From Micropterus salmoides (lineage: Eukaryota; Chordata; Actinopteri; Centrarchiformes; Centrarchidae): 64,000 bases of DNA. Below the pieces are notes generated by a model. It did no database searches and was not told the origin of the DNA. It worked only from the letters and a program-made list of their open reading frames with translations. Below, one piece after another: positions 11,715 to 24,200 of this stretch. Position 1 is the stretch's first letter. Every line of letters begins with the position of its first letter. The stretch covers positions 43,399,437 to 43,463,436 of the forward strand of contig NW_024041150.1 in the NCBI RefSeq assembly GCF_014851395.1, read 5' to 3'. The position numbers were made by a program, and so were the translations under genes.

Positions 11715-12184
11715 GGGCCCGTGTCCACCAAAGCGTTTTTTTCTGACGGCGCCGGGCGATGAGCAAGAGTTGAAAAATGTTCAACTTTGGGAAAAACGTT
11801 GTGCTCGTCATTGTCACTTTTTTACTCAGCTGTCCAATCACAGTAGAGGAGGGGCGGGACAAATACCACACCGTAGCAACGGTTAGCCTACTATGCTGGA
11901 GCAGGGCTTCGTCCAACCTCAGCGTCTGGACTAAACGGAGGTACTTGCCGAGATGTTTCTTCGCCCACAAAATCATGAACCCACACGGCCAGTCCGTCCT
12001 CTCTCAACCTTTGTTCAGAGCAAGAGCCAGAGCAGGTACTCTGCTCTGTGTTGACATTTTTTCATCCAGTAAAGTTAGGTAGAACTACTTGCAACCACGG
12101 ATTTGATGTATCATAGCAACCAAAGCAGTCGGAAAAAAACGCTACGCCTCAGTTGGCAGAAAATGCTTTGGTGGACACGGGGCC
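11715..12184. mobile_element. MITE with 20-bp terminal inverted repeats
   Basis: The left end GGGCCCGTGTCCACCAAAGC (11715-11734) and the inverted right end GGCCCCGTGTCCACCAAAGC (12165-12184) differ at one position. The element is 470 bp and has no transposase. The flanks TTA and TGA do not form a clean target duplication; PIF/Harbinger affinity is possible but unproven. A second, truncated copy in the same orientation follows at about 12225-12390, beginning near GAGAGTTGAAAAATGTTCAA. Confidence 0.7.
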
Positions 12185-12579
12185 TGAGCATTTGTTCCCG
12201 CGCTGAGAGTCTTTTCTCTGTTCACCGAGAGTTGAAAAATGTTCAAATTTGGGGAAAACGCTGCGCTCGTCAATTTCACTTTTTACTCAGCTGTCCAAAC
12301 GCAGTAGAGGAGAGGCGGGACAAATACGACACCGTAGCAACGGTCACTATCCTGGAATCGGGCTTCCTCGAATCTCAGATATTGGACCAAAGGAGACAGA
12401 ACCTCTGGTCTTTGTGTTGTAGTAGTCCTACTCTGTTTATTCTCTTATTAATAAATTCTTAAAACACAACAGTTGTTGTAACTCAATTATTTGTTCTATC
12501 CCTCACCAGGAAAACCACAATTTTCCACGACCACAGGCTGAAATTAAAGTACTGTAAATCTGTTCTGAAGACTTTAAAG

Positions 12580-12880
12580 AAGTGGACCAGTGATCTATGG
12601 AGGACGTTCGAGTGCGCTTGGACTGTAGTGACTGGGATGTTTTCAGGACTGCTACTAACTGTCTGGATGAGTTCACACAGGCTGACGTCCTACATCAGTG
12701 TCTGTGAGGAGTCCTGTGTATCTCTACACACCAGAGGGAGACAAACCCTGGTTCACAGCTAAACTCAGCTAAGGTTGGAAAAGAAAAAGACGTTTAGGAG
12801 TGGAGACAGGGCAGGTTTAGCAAGGCAGCAAGGCGGTGTGTGAAGCTAAACCACCATAGAGAGACTGACTACAGCATCAT
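12580..12880 (+). pseudogene. LINE internal fragment (Rex1/L2-like)
   Basis: Plus-strand sequence reads in broken frames like the region between endonuclease and reverse transcriptase of fish CR1-clade LINEs: WDVFRTA, SYISVCEES and TLVHS. Frames are interrupted. It is called by similarity recalled from this LINE family. Confidence 0.4.
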
Positions 12881-13162
12881 TTCTCAATGACTCTGGTTCT
12901 GTGGAGCTCAGACAGATCACCAGCTACAAAGCTCCTCACTCTAACAAACAGAACGAGTTCTTCTGTCAATTTGTATTTTGGTATATGATTACTGTAAGCT
13001 CCACAAAGTAAGACAGAATCCGTCACTTAGCTTGGTGTCTACGTCTTCTGTCTTTTTTTCGTGGTTGTAAATTTGTAGTTGTTGGCTCTCATTTCATTTC
13101 CCCCCCACTGCAGCAGTGACATATGTCATCGTTTAGGATGAAAGCCAGACTTAGTGCGGACC

Positions 13163-13592
13163 ATAGACTGTATATAAGAAATGGACGTAGTCATCGTGAC
13201 GTCACCCGTTGGTTTGTGGACTGCCGTTTTGAAGCCTCGAGTTTGGCCGATAGGGCCCATGTCAAGTTTTTGCTACCAGGAAGTGCTCGGAAGTGACGAT
13301 ACGGTGGAGCTAACGGCCGTGTGCGGAGCTAGCTAGCTTGCTTAGCTAGGTGCAACTGTAACTTCATTTTAACTGTCAAGACTTGAAACTAGTGACTGAG
13401 ACAATAAACTCATCAGGAAAGTGTTTACTGGGGTAATTATTCAGCTGAGAAGTAGGGTCATTTTACCATTATTTCTAATGGAGCAAGACTTCTTTTTGCA
13501 ACCAGAAGAGTCGCCCCAACTGGATTTTTAATAGAATGCAGGTTTAAGGGATTTACGCATTCGCTTCATATTGTAGACTGGAAGCTTCCTGC
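13163..13592. mobile_element. Interspersed MITE-like repeat, copy A
   Basis: The block starts near CATAGACTGTATATAAG and ends near CATATTGTAGACTGGAAGC. It reappears inverted at 30008-30398, sharing ATGGACGTAGTC, GTGACGTCACC, TTTGTGGACTGCCGTTTT and GCTAGCTAGC-type motifs. It is a widespread teleost non-coding repeat; I cannot assign its superfamily. Confidence 0.55.
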
Positions 13593-13599
13593 TTGGTGC

Positions 13600-14810
13600 G
13601 GACACAACGCAGGTTCAGTAAAGAGATTTATTGTTCACAAACATGTAAAGTTAGAAGCAGGCAGTTTGGTAGCGCTGAGGGGGTTTTGGGCTAGAGTCAT
13701 GGTTTGTGGCTGGCAAGATGTTACGTTGGCGCTCTCGGGAATTTTCCAGAGTTTGAAGTGTAAACTGGCTGACAATCCCAGACTTGAGTGAAGAAACCGG
13801 CAATTCTAGAGTTGACTCAACGATGTGTGCAGGTGCAGATTGGCGCCAAAACCAGAGAGCCAACTGAGTCCACCAAGGAAGAGAGGAGAAATAGAGAGAG
13901 AACACAAACAGACAAACAGAAAATGCACGAAGCACACCACATTCACTCAAAGGTCACAATAAACACACTCTCAATCAACAACTGTCACCGGCCAGATGCC
14001 GGGGTGGTGACAACATGATGGCAAAGTGTGAGAGGGAGAGAGAAACCGCTGTTTCTACACGCGACACTTGACAACATTTACACCTAGTTTCCTTTTGAAA
14101 GTCTAACATGATGTTGCACATGAATTGTTGCTAACAAAAATGATGATAAAGGTATACCACGGACGTTAAAAAGCGAGAGTCTTGTGGGTCTGTGGGTCAT
14201 GGGATGTATAAAATAAGGAGAAACTATATGATTAGTTGTTGTTGCTCATGTTTCTAACCCTGAACTAAAAGAGAAAAATAGACCAAACTAAATTACACGG
14301 TTTGGTCCCATCAGGTGATCTGATGACATCACAGAACAACTGAACAACAGCAGCTTCATTTAAAAGAAAAGGTATCTCATTATCATTCATTAAATTCATT
14401 CAATAAATAAAGTGAAATCTATGAAAAGTATTGAAATAACTAATCTTTATACTAAATTTAAAAATAACTTGTCACAAATTTGAGTTAACTTTTCATTTAC
14501 TGACTCATGAATGTGACTTAATGTTTTTATTAAAAACATAATTCTGTCTCACTTTTTAAAAGTCTCTTTTTGTTATTCCTAACTTTGTCTTTTTATCCTT
14601 TTCTGGTTTAAATTGATTAAAATTAAAGAATCAAAACTCTTAAAACACAAACAGAGACTCTGTACTGAAGCTGAATTGTGTTCATGCTGTTCAGAGTCTG
14701 CGGTTGCAGCTTTGTTTATTTTTAGTTATCCAACGAGAAGTGTGTATCGGTGAATTCATTTCACATTTTCCATTCGACAGCTTTGTGAAACCAACAGAAC
14801 CACAGGAGAC
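13600..14810. other. Intergenic block, no gene seen
   Basis: It contains a possible retroelement remnant (13600-14020) and AT-rich sequence up to the 3' end of gene 2. Short ORFs on both strands lack recognisable domains. Confidence 0.35.
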
Positions 14811-14830
14811 AAACAAGAACGAGACCAAAG

Positions 14831-14836
14831 TTTATT
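14831..14836 (-). terminator. Polyadenylation signal of receptor gene 2
   Basis: The minus strand has AATAAA about 345 nt beyond the gene 2 stop codon, which fits a short 3' UTR. It is inferred from position only. Confidence 0.5.
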
Positions 14837-15181
14837 GATCCTGTAGAGAAACATGTTGCTGCAGCAACAAGAAACCAACGAACATGAATAAAATATAAAC
14901 AAACGTAAAGTTTGTTATTATATTATCCACAAAACAACAAGTCTGTGATCAGCACCGTACTGAAACACTTACAGGGTAAAAAAAAAAGCATGAGTAACTT
15001 AAAAAAAAGCTTTTTAACCATTTTTTGTGTGACTGATTTTACACCATTTATATATATTTAGTCTAATTTAGCTTTAACAGTGAAATCTAATAAATGGATG
15101 TGCTGAGGTGTGAGGGGCTCTGGGGACCAGTTCCAGGCCAGCTGGACATCAGTGGTTGGACTGGTGTGAAGGTGTGAAGGT

Positions 15182-15225
15182 CTACCTCAGTGAAGAGTAG
15201 ACGACCTCTGGCTCTGCTGGAAACT
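15182..15225 (-). other. Gene 2 terminal exon with ITIM VVYSSL
   Basis: This 44-nt exon follows a TGTGTTCAG acceptor and encodes FPAEPEVVYSSLR then a TAG stop, after a Glu codon split with tail exon 2. V-V-Y-S-S-L fits the ITIM consensus. No counterpart was found for gene 3 inside the window; that of gene 1 may lie outside it. Confidence 0.7.
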
Positions 15226-18200
15226 CTGAACACACAAACACAAACAGTTCAAACAACATGAGAAACTGTTGGAGACAAAGAAACTCCATCACCAGACAAC
15301 AACTCTGCTTCACTCAGTTCTCAGGAACTAACAAGAGTTTCAAACTAGAGATTCACTGAATCAGGTCGCACCAGTAAAGCGTAATAAACGTCTCAGCTAG
15401 TAAAGACTTCAGGGATCTGAATCTGTTGCTAGGAAACACCTGTGGCGCTGTCCAATCAGGAGCAATCAGATATGTTAACAGGAAGTCAGTGTAGCGTCAC
15501 AAGCTGAAAAATAAAATGTTCAGATTAAGTTAACAAACAATGTTTGGACATTCGGTCTTTATAAGCGTCATGTTTTGAAATTTGAGGTGTGTTGTGTTGA
15601 TTGTGAAATGACGGGTCGTGGCCCCTTATGTCTCAGTCAGTTCAAAGGGAACGTATCTCAATGCAAGAGTGCTGAGAGTTTAGGTCTTTCAAAATCAACA
15701 GTAGATAATGTTGTGAAAAGATTCAGAATTCTATTTGTAGACATCTCAGTGTGTAAAGGGCGAGGTCTAAAACCATTGAATGTGCGTTGCCTTCAAGCTC
15801 TCAGGCTGCACTGCCTAATAAACCATCATGCTTCTGTGACACATATAGCCACATGGGCTCGGATGTCCTGCGGAAACTGTTGTCGCTAAACACAGTTCGC
15901 TGCATCCAAAACATGCAACCTGAAACTGTATTACGCAAGGAGGAAGCCATACATCAAATAATATATTAGTCTTTGAAATCTCATATCTGATTGTTGATTT
16001 CAAGAAAAGGATGCTAAAGGACAGGACCCACCCAGCCACAGCCTGTTCACCCTGCTGCATTCTGGGAAGAAATATAGAAGTTTCTGGTGCCGCACCACCA
16101 GACTGCAGAGCAGCTTTTTCCCCTAAGCTTTCAGACTCTTAAACTCTAATTCATCCTCAGCACTGCTCCACTGATGATAGTTTATTTTTATTATTGCTTG
16201 TATTTTACTGTATACTGTCTGCTATGTAGCAGAAGGGAGTTACAAACTCATTTCATTATATAAATTGTTTTAATGTGGCAAAATAAATATACCTATCTAC
16301 CTATCATGTTAAAGACTGCGAGCAGGGGGAAACAGCTTGCCCGACTCTGTCTGTAAATAAAGAGCAGCTGTACCTCTCGTCCTGTGTGGTCTGACGACTA
16401 TTTGTCCATAACTGACGTCTCCTGTTCGTCTCACTGCTGAGTAGACTGCAGCTGGATCACTCTCTGGAAAATAAAATGCATTCAAATTACATAACTGCAG
16501 GTACTACAGCTGATACTAGCACTGTTAGTATATTTACTGCTAGTGTTTGCACTCCTACAAGAACTGCAACTCGTTGTTTTTCATGTAGAATTATAATAAG
16601 TTGCATTATAGACTTTATAAATAGCAGCATTGTGATACAGTGTTCTTTTTGTTAACACTGTAAAAGGTGAAAGACCAAGTACGGCTGGAGGGTAGTAATT
16701 TAAAACTAGAAGACCACAAAGCTGCTCGCTTCTGTTAAAAGGATTTCACACATTTCAGCACGAGGCAGAAAACACTATCAGCTAAAGCAGAGCACACTGT
16801 AGTGTGAAACGACACTGATGTAAGGCCATAGTTTACTGGAATCAACTGGAGGAAGTTAATGCTGTGGTTGGTTTTTCAGAGCTGAAAAAAAAGATGCTAT
16901 GCACAATCAAGTATTTTTAGTCTGCTGAGTCCGTCTTCTCTTTCATTTAAAATCACTTAAACTAAACTTAATTACTTACATTAAAACAAACAGATCAATA
17001 ATACTGTTTGATTACAACAGTTTCCACATATTTAAATATGTATTGTATGTGAGCAGGATGTACAGAGGCATGTCATTTCACACATTTATATTTAAATTTT
17101 TAGTCCTCCATCGAAACATGTGCAGGACCACCTTCACCTGAAGTGTTCTTATCAGAAACAGTATTGTTTAGGGATGTGCTAATGAACAACAAAATTAATA
17201 CGACATTCAAAAATATTCTGCTGCAGCAACAGAAAGTTAAACTGAAATCAGTCCTATTATGGACCAAACACGTATACAGAAAGAAACAACTGTGTGCACA
17301 ACGGTGTGTGTTGCACTCATCTGCACATCTGATCTGCTGTTAAGGTATTTCATTTATCTCGTGACAGAGTAGCTTACTTTCTGCTCTGCTACACACCGGG
17401 ACAAACTGACAATATTTATACACAGAGAAAGGCGTAACTTTATGTATTACATTTGCTAAATTTAAAATAGGGGACAAATAACACATTAATCATAGACAGC
17501 ATTTTATAAAGTTTATTAGTCAACGTCAGTAAGTCAGGATGTCACACAAACTACTAAATTATTAACTTTACAAAAGTGAAATCCAAATGTGAGTCAAAAT
17601 TTTTCTTTAAATATGAAGAACCATGTAAAAATGTTGAACTTCCCCTTTGGGGGATCAATAAAGGAATACCTTATTAACAGTCCAGCAGTGAAATGTGCAG
17701 AGCCAGAAAATGGACGACCACAGCTCTGTTAGCGTCTCTTAACAGATTCACCACAGGGCACAAAACATGATTGATTCTAATCAATAAAACTGATTGCGTA
17801 AAGGAATTGATCTCTGACTATATAAAAGCTACAGAAAACGCACATCAAGTGGTCGTTCACATACACTGGGCATGCGCGTGACGCTGTAAACAGTAAAGCA
17901 GATAGTCTACTCCGCAGTTGCAGAAGATTTGGCTAAAGAAGAAAGTACTACTAAAGATATCAATGGCGAAGAACCAGAGAGAGATTTTTTTCCAAGGACC
18001 GACTACAAGTTGAAAATAACTGTGGCGGCGGAAAACAGACTGGAAGTAGTTGCAAAGCAAATACGGGGACATGCACAGTGTATATGCATGCATTTTTTTG
18101 CACAGTGCAAAATATTTTAATAAAAATACCTAAACAAAGTAGAAGTAATGTCACAGCAAATATTGTGGCATTTATGCAGCAAAACTAAGAACTGTAGTTA

Positions 18201-21200
18201 TAAACTTGACAGGACAGTGTAGAGGAAACAGAATTCAACATTTAGCTTCTGAAATAATGTAGACGCTCTAATGGAGCTCAGGACTGATCAGGAGGATGGG
18301 TGCTTTACTCCAAAACAGTTTCTCTGTATGAACCTGGACTTTGTGTGAGACCTTTCAGATGTGTAGAAGAACACCCACCTGGAAATTCACAAAGCGTATT
18401 ACCCAAAACACGGTTTGCAAACTGTGGTGTTGTCAGTTATTACGCACACAATGTTTTCATTTGCCTCATGTGTTTCCCCAAGTGTGGACGCTGATGGGGG
18501 AAACGGGGTCCTCATGCCTTCATTTAAGCTTGTGAACGGTTTTCATTCTAATTTTCTTATTGATAGTCTGCAGGCTACATATAATTATGGAGGACCGGAC
18601 CTCGGTGACTTCATAGCTGATTATGGCCATGTGTCCAGAAACTCCATTTCCACCCTCAACCTTGGATTTGCCTGCCCGTTCACTCTCCAGAACCAACCTT
18701 CGGATTACTCCTAAGAACACCAGCGTCGCCACCTTACCAGCCAAACCCCCCTCAGCTTCGCAACTCTGCCTGCCTCTTGCCTTTGCTGTTGTTTGACATT
18801 AACTTGACCAGCTCTGTTTCTTCTTCTGGTTTCTAGTCTCTAAATTTAAATTGGTCCTCACAAAGACATAAGAACAAGAACACACAGTCACTGTCCCTGA
18901 AAACCAGAATCAATAAAACATTGTTACCTTTGCTGCGTCTGATTGGCTGCTTTAGGTGATGTGATATTTTGACATCACTGTATGTGATGTCGTCTGCGAT
19001 GTCATCATCCCCAAATTCTTCTTCAGCAGCTGAATGAACCAAAGGGAGCAGAAATTTAAATCAAGGAAGGTCATGTTATTCGATCAAAAGCTCCACAGCT
19101 CACTAAATGGACCCTGTGGTGACATTGTTTTATTAAAGGAGACCTATTAAACTGCTTTTCCAGTCCTATATTGTAGTTCTGTGACTCCTGTATAGCAGCT
19201 TTGTATGATTTAAAGTTTGAAAAAATTATACTTATTCTTCATGCAGACCTTCATTTCAGCTTCTGTCTGAAACAAGCTGTAGATGCTCCTGTCTCTTTAA
19301 GGCCCCCCCCTCTCTCACAGCCCACTGTCTTCTAATCGGCCAAGAACTGAAGCATGTTAGCAGGCTGTTGTTGTTTCTGAGTGTTACAGACAGACTGCGT
19401 GCAGCTGTGGGAGCAAATGACCATATATGGAAAATGGGCTCCATCTGGCTCCACAAGTCATGGAACCGAGACTTTGGCTGACAAAGCAGCTGAAAACATT
19501 GCGTTCAGAACAGGAGGAAATCTGAGGTTTTTGCTTACAGGGACTTACTTTAACCTCATTATTTGAAGCTTTGACCATGTTTAACATGAACATCCAACAT
19601 TGTAACGTTGTAGATACGTCATAAAATGTGGAAAAACACAATAGGTCTCCTTTAACAACAGCAATGTAATTTATGAGAATCCTGATGGACGTCTGAATTA
19701 AAGAAACGGTTTGTAACTTGTTATGAACTAATTATTATTTGTACGTCCAGAAGTGTTAATAGAAATCCATCAACAGTAAAATGTGACTTTAAATGTGAAC
19801 TGCAGCATGTGGCAGTAAAGTGAAACACAATTTGACTTTTTAGTTGTTTGAGTCTGTGACTAACCTTTAGGTTTAATGTGGCTGCACCGTCTCACCAGCA
19901 GAACCAGTAGAACCAGTAGAACCAGTAGAACCAGAACACAGAAAGACAGAACAGCAGACCACGACACAGAGAGAGGAGGAGAGGAGGAACCAGGAGGAGA
20001 GGGGGTTGATGGAGGATCTGTTGTGGTAGGGGTTGCTTAAATGAATCATAATCATAATTAAAATTTTGGCTTAACCCTGAATAGTTGAAGATTTGATGAT
20101 TCGATAGAAGGAGCCTGATTCAACAGCCAGTCTCACAGTTCTTGAGAGTGTTGTGTTGAGAGGGCCAAGCAATTGGGCAATTGAAATTCTGCTCGCCAGC
20201 GGAGAGCGGTTAAACTTGGGAGAGAAGAGCCGATAGAAGCACTGCAGCTTTTGGACAAATAAACACCCGTAGTCGGTTGGATTCTGCTCTGACAACTACG
20301 CCGTTTACTTGCAGGAGGAGCTAGGAGTAAACTCCTTTTGTTAAATTAGCTTTTTACTTTACTTTTTGGGATTTCAACGTTGATTTATCTTCACTCAAGC
20401 TGCTCAGCAGCTAGCTTCCGTGCACATCCAGTTTCAGTGTTATTGTTAGCGTCATTTGCTTTGTTGGACTACTACTTCATATTTATATAAAAACCAGACA
20501 AAACTGGACATTGCTGAGAGAAAACAAAGCGATGAGGTTGAACTTCCTGGTGGGTTCAGAAAATATGTGTATGTAACTTTATTCCAGCTATGGTTGTACT
20601 TAACTGTGACCAAGTTAGCATCGCGTAGCCCAGATTGATCTGAACTGCATTCAGAAAACAAACATTTTAAGAGTTGTTGTCCTGCTGTCTTGCTAACAGA
20701 CCTGATAATGCATGAATTCATATATTTAACAAATCTGCATCATATTGTAGTTATTTCGGCATCAGTTTAATCTGTTTATTGCTTTTTAATCAAAACAGAA
20801 TGTTTACTTTGGGTTCATACAGCTTGGCAAGTTGTGTTTATTTGTGTTACCGTGTTGTGCGTGAACACTTGGCAGATGTCCAGCAATAAAAACCCCGTGA
20901 GGAAAAGCGTTGCGTGGCTTAAATTGGTCTGAGTGCCCCATTAGAGTATTTACATACATGATTTAGGGGTGGGTGGGTATTATTTGCAGCACAGTGAATA
21001 ATAATGCCTTTCATGTGGGAGACCCAGGTTAAATTCCAACTCGATTGGCACCCATTGGCAGTGAAATTAATTTTGGCCTAGGCGGCTTCTTATAACATGG
21101 TAACAGAAAGACAACCAGAAGTAAATTTATTATCTATGTCTCGTTAAAAAGACCACAAATCAAACGGTGGGTTGAACTCTGACAGATTTCACTCTTGTTT

Positions 21201-24200
21201 CTTTGCAGACTGCAAAGTTAGAAATGTTGTCACATCATGAATCATCTCTGCTGTCCTGAAACCTGCTGAACTTAATGTAGAAAACAAAACCAGGTCAGTT
21301 TGAGAATTATCTTTGAGCTCCTCACCTGTGACAGAGATCCAGCTGGATGGAGACTCTCCACGACCGCTGATGTTACACTTGTAGAGGCCTTCATCAGACT
21401 TGTTAACATGGTGGATGGTCATGTGACCTGTAGGCTCAGTCCTGATGAGGGAGCCATCTTTATAGAAACCAGCTGGGAGGTTGGAGGGAGGGGTCTCTGT
21501 TTCACAGTGCAGAGTGACATCATGTCCCTCCATCACAGGGAGGACAGGACTCTGCAGGATCACTGGTCCACCTCAACACAGAGACAAACTACAGCATTTC
21601 ATCATTTACACACAGCTTCATCAACACTAACTCCACAGTCTGATCTTACCAGTGACAGTGATGCTGATGGTGTTACTGGTTGCTCCCTCTCTGGACTCAC
21701 ACCAGTAAACTCCGCTGTCCAATGGGAAAATGTAGCTGATGTAACAGGAAGAACCAGCTGGTTCTCCTCCCCAGTCCCCACACTGAGTCCTGGTTTCTGT
21801 GGTTGTGTTCCTCCTCAGCGTCCATCCAGCAGAGCTGTCGTCCTCCTCACAGCTCAGAGAGACAGACTCTCCTTCAAACAGCTGAGAGCTGCTGGGACTC
21901 ACAGTCAGAGAGGCTGGAGGAAGAGACACACTGTGTGATTAGAGAGATAATTTGCATTTTTGAAAAATGATTTTCTCCACATTCTTCATATTCTCACTGT
22001 TAACAGCTGACAAATGTTTTCTTCATTTTTCCTGAATGTTTTCAAATTTAACTCTCAAAGTTGACATCAAAGGTGAAGATTTCATTTTTACATTGTTGGG
22101 GAAACATTTTATCTATCTATCTGTCTATGGTCCTTCCCCATTAATTAATTAATTTTGTTTGTTACACATAGTTTAGTGCCTTTGTGGTGAATTTTTCTGC
22201 ACCAATTTATGGTGGAAATGTTATTTATTTATATAAAGGGAAACACAAAATTGAGGCACCAGGCAATAATTCAAAATACAGCTTTACTCAGGCACTGGAG
22301 GTTTTCAGGCCAGGGCCGGGAGGATCCAGCAAAAATTATGGTGAGGTGCGGCGCCTGAATGGGAACCGGAGACAGGTGAGGCAATGAAACCACGCTCAGC
22401 AGCCTCTCCGTGAACATGGCAAGAAAACCACCTCAGTACTGTATTCCCTATTGTCAAACTGGCCTCTGTCGGTCTTGAAGACTGTGTTCGGTCCCGGCCC
22501 GGCTGCCGGGTTCACTCACTGTGAGCTGGAACCAGTCCATACAGAGTCTGTATGATGGGATGGGGGCGTAACGCACATTCAGCTACTCGCTAAATGCCAA
22601 TCAATACCTCCCTAGCTTTGTATTTTTACAGGAAACACGTAAATAAACAAAACCAAAAAGCACTCCACTTTACATTTCATGCGAACTTTAAGAAATAAAT
22701 ATTACAAAAAATTTCCTAAATATGTAACGTTGTTACATGTAATGCATGTCAAGAAGTTCTCTCACCTTGGTTTGTTGTGCAGCTCAGCAGTGAGGTCAGA
22801 ACTAAAGAGAAAACACACTCAGGTTGGTTTGAGGTTTTACATGCAACAAGACATCAAGACTTTCTACAACACAGAACAACCTGCTTGTGGAGCACAGAAA
22901 AACCTCACATCCACATAGATATGGAAATAACACTTTTTATTTACTTAAGGACAAATTCAGTGTTTCTTAAATCCTTGCTAGGACAGTAGTAAGTAAGAGC
23001 AGAGGAGCTTTTCAAGTGCAGAAAAGTGCAGACATGCAGGCACTAAAGGTTAAACAAACACTATAAAGGCTCTGCTGTCACGTCTCCCTCAGAGTGACAG
23101 TTGTGTGATGATGTTTTGGTGTAATTTTTCCTATTTAAGTTTGTGTGGGGTCTGAGTCTGTGTGTTTTGTGGCTCTGTTTTTCTCTCCCCATCTACCTCT
23201 CTCACACTCTCTGTTATAAAGGGCTGGCTTGCTTTCCAGTCACGGACAGTGAGTGAAACACTGCAGCCTAGTCTGTTGTTAAAAATTATATCTGGGGTCT
23301 CGTCCTTAAGACACAAATTTCACATTTTACTGCCCTGGTGGAAAACACTATTTCCTGCTAACAGCATTACAATAACAAGACCGTGTATCAAGTAACCAAT
23401 CATGCTTACTTTCAGAATTTGCATTAAAAAAAACTTCTTTGTTTGAATTGCTTCACTACTTTGCACAGAAAGGTATAATTTGATAGTTGACAGGGTAAAT
23501 GCCCAGTGCAGCTAAAAATATGGTTATTAGTTCTACTTTGTGTTTCTGTTGTAAAAATTAAAAAGGCCAATCTGGTAAGATTTGCAGATTGCTTATCTAA
23601 TTGAACAAAGTGGAGAGGACCCTTGATCCTCACCTGACTATGGCTTTGTAAACTTAATATCCAGATCAGCCAACCCTAGATGTAAAAAATTGTATAATTA
23701 TAGTAAAATGATGTATTACAGGAGTATGCGACATCATGTAGCACTTCATTTATTGATGGTGCTGTTTTATCAAGTAACAATTATAATCAAAATAACATAT
23801 GGTTTACTGAAGAATTCAGTAAATATAATTTCTTGTAATTAGTTTAATCAGCAATATGATTTTGCATCTTGAGCTTAAAACTGCATTTATCAGTTTGATT
23901 TTAAAAGACCTGTATGTTTATCACACTGTTTCAACAACGGTCCTTGAGTTGATTACTTGCTACAGACAACAGTGTGATCAGCATACACTTAATTTACAAT
24001 CTCACTGATATAAAATACATGTAAAGCATTTAAACTTTATGGAAACATTTTTGAAACAAATACATGAAAACAACAATATTCAAACTTTGAATATAAACTC
24101 TTTGATCCCAGTTGAGTATGAGTTGATATTTTATACTTCATTTAAAGTAGAGGTTTTAAAGTAGATTTTGCAGTTTTGAGTCTTGGAAAGTCTGGAAATT

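Noticed and set aside
17929..18120. Plus-strand ORF beginning MAKEESTTKDING
   Set aside because: It looks protein-like in composition but has no recognised domain, is opposite in strand to gene 2 and lies inside its intron, probably in an old transposon 5' region.
21300..21938. Long plus-strand open frame of 212 codons
   Set aside because: It is the antisense shadow of the two Ig exons of gene 2; the same artefact appears opposite genes 1 and 3 (2848 and 37531). The minus-strand reading has cysteines, splice sites and phases that explain the DNA.
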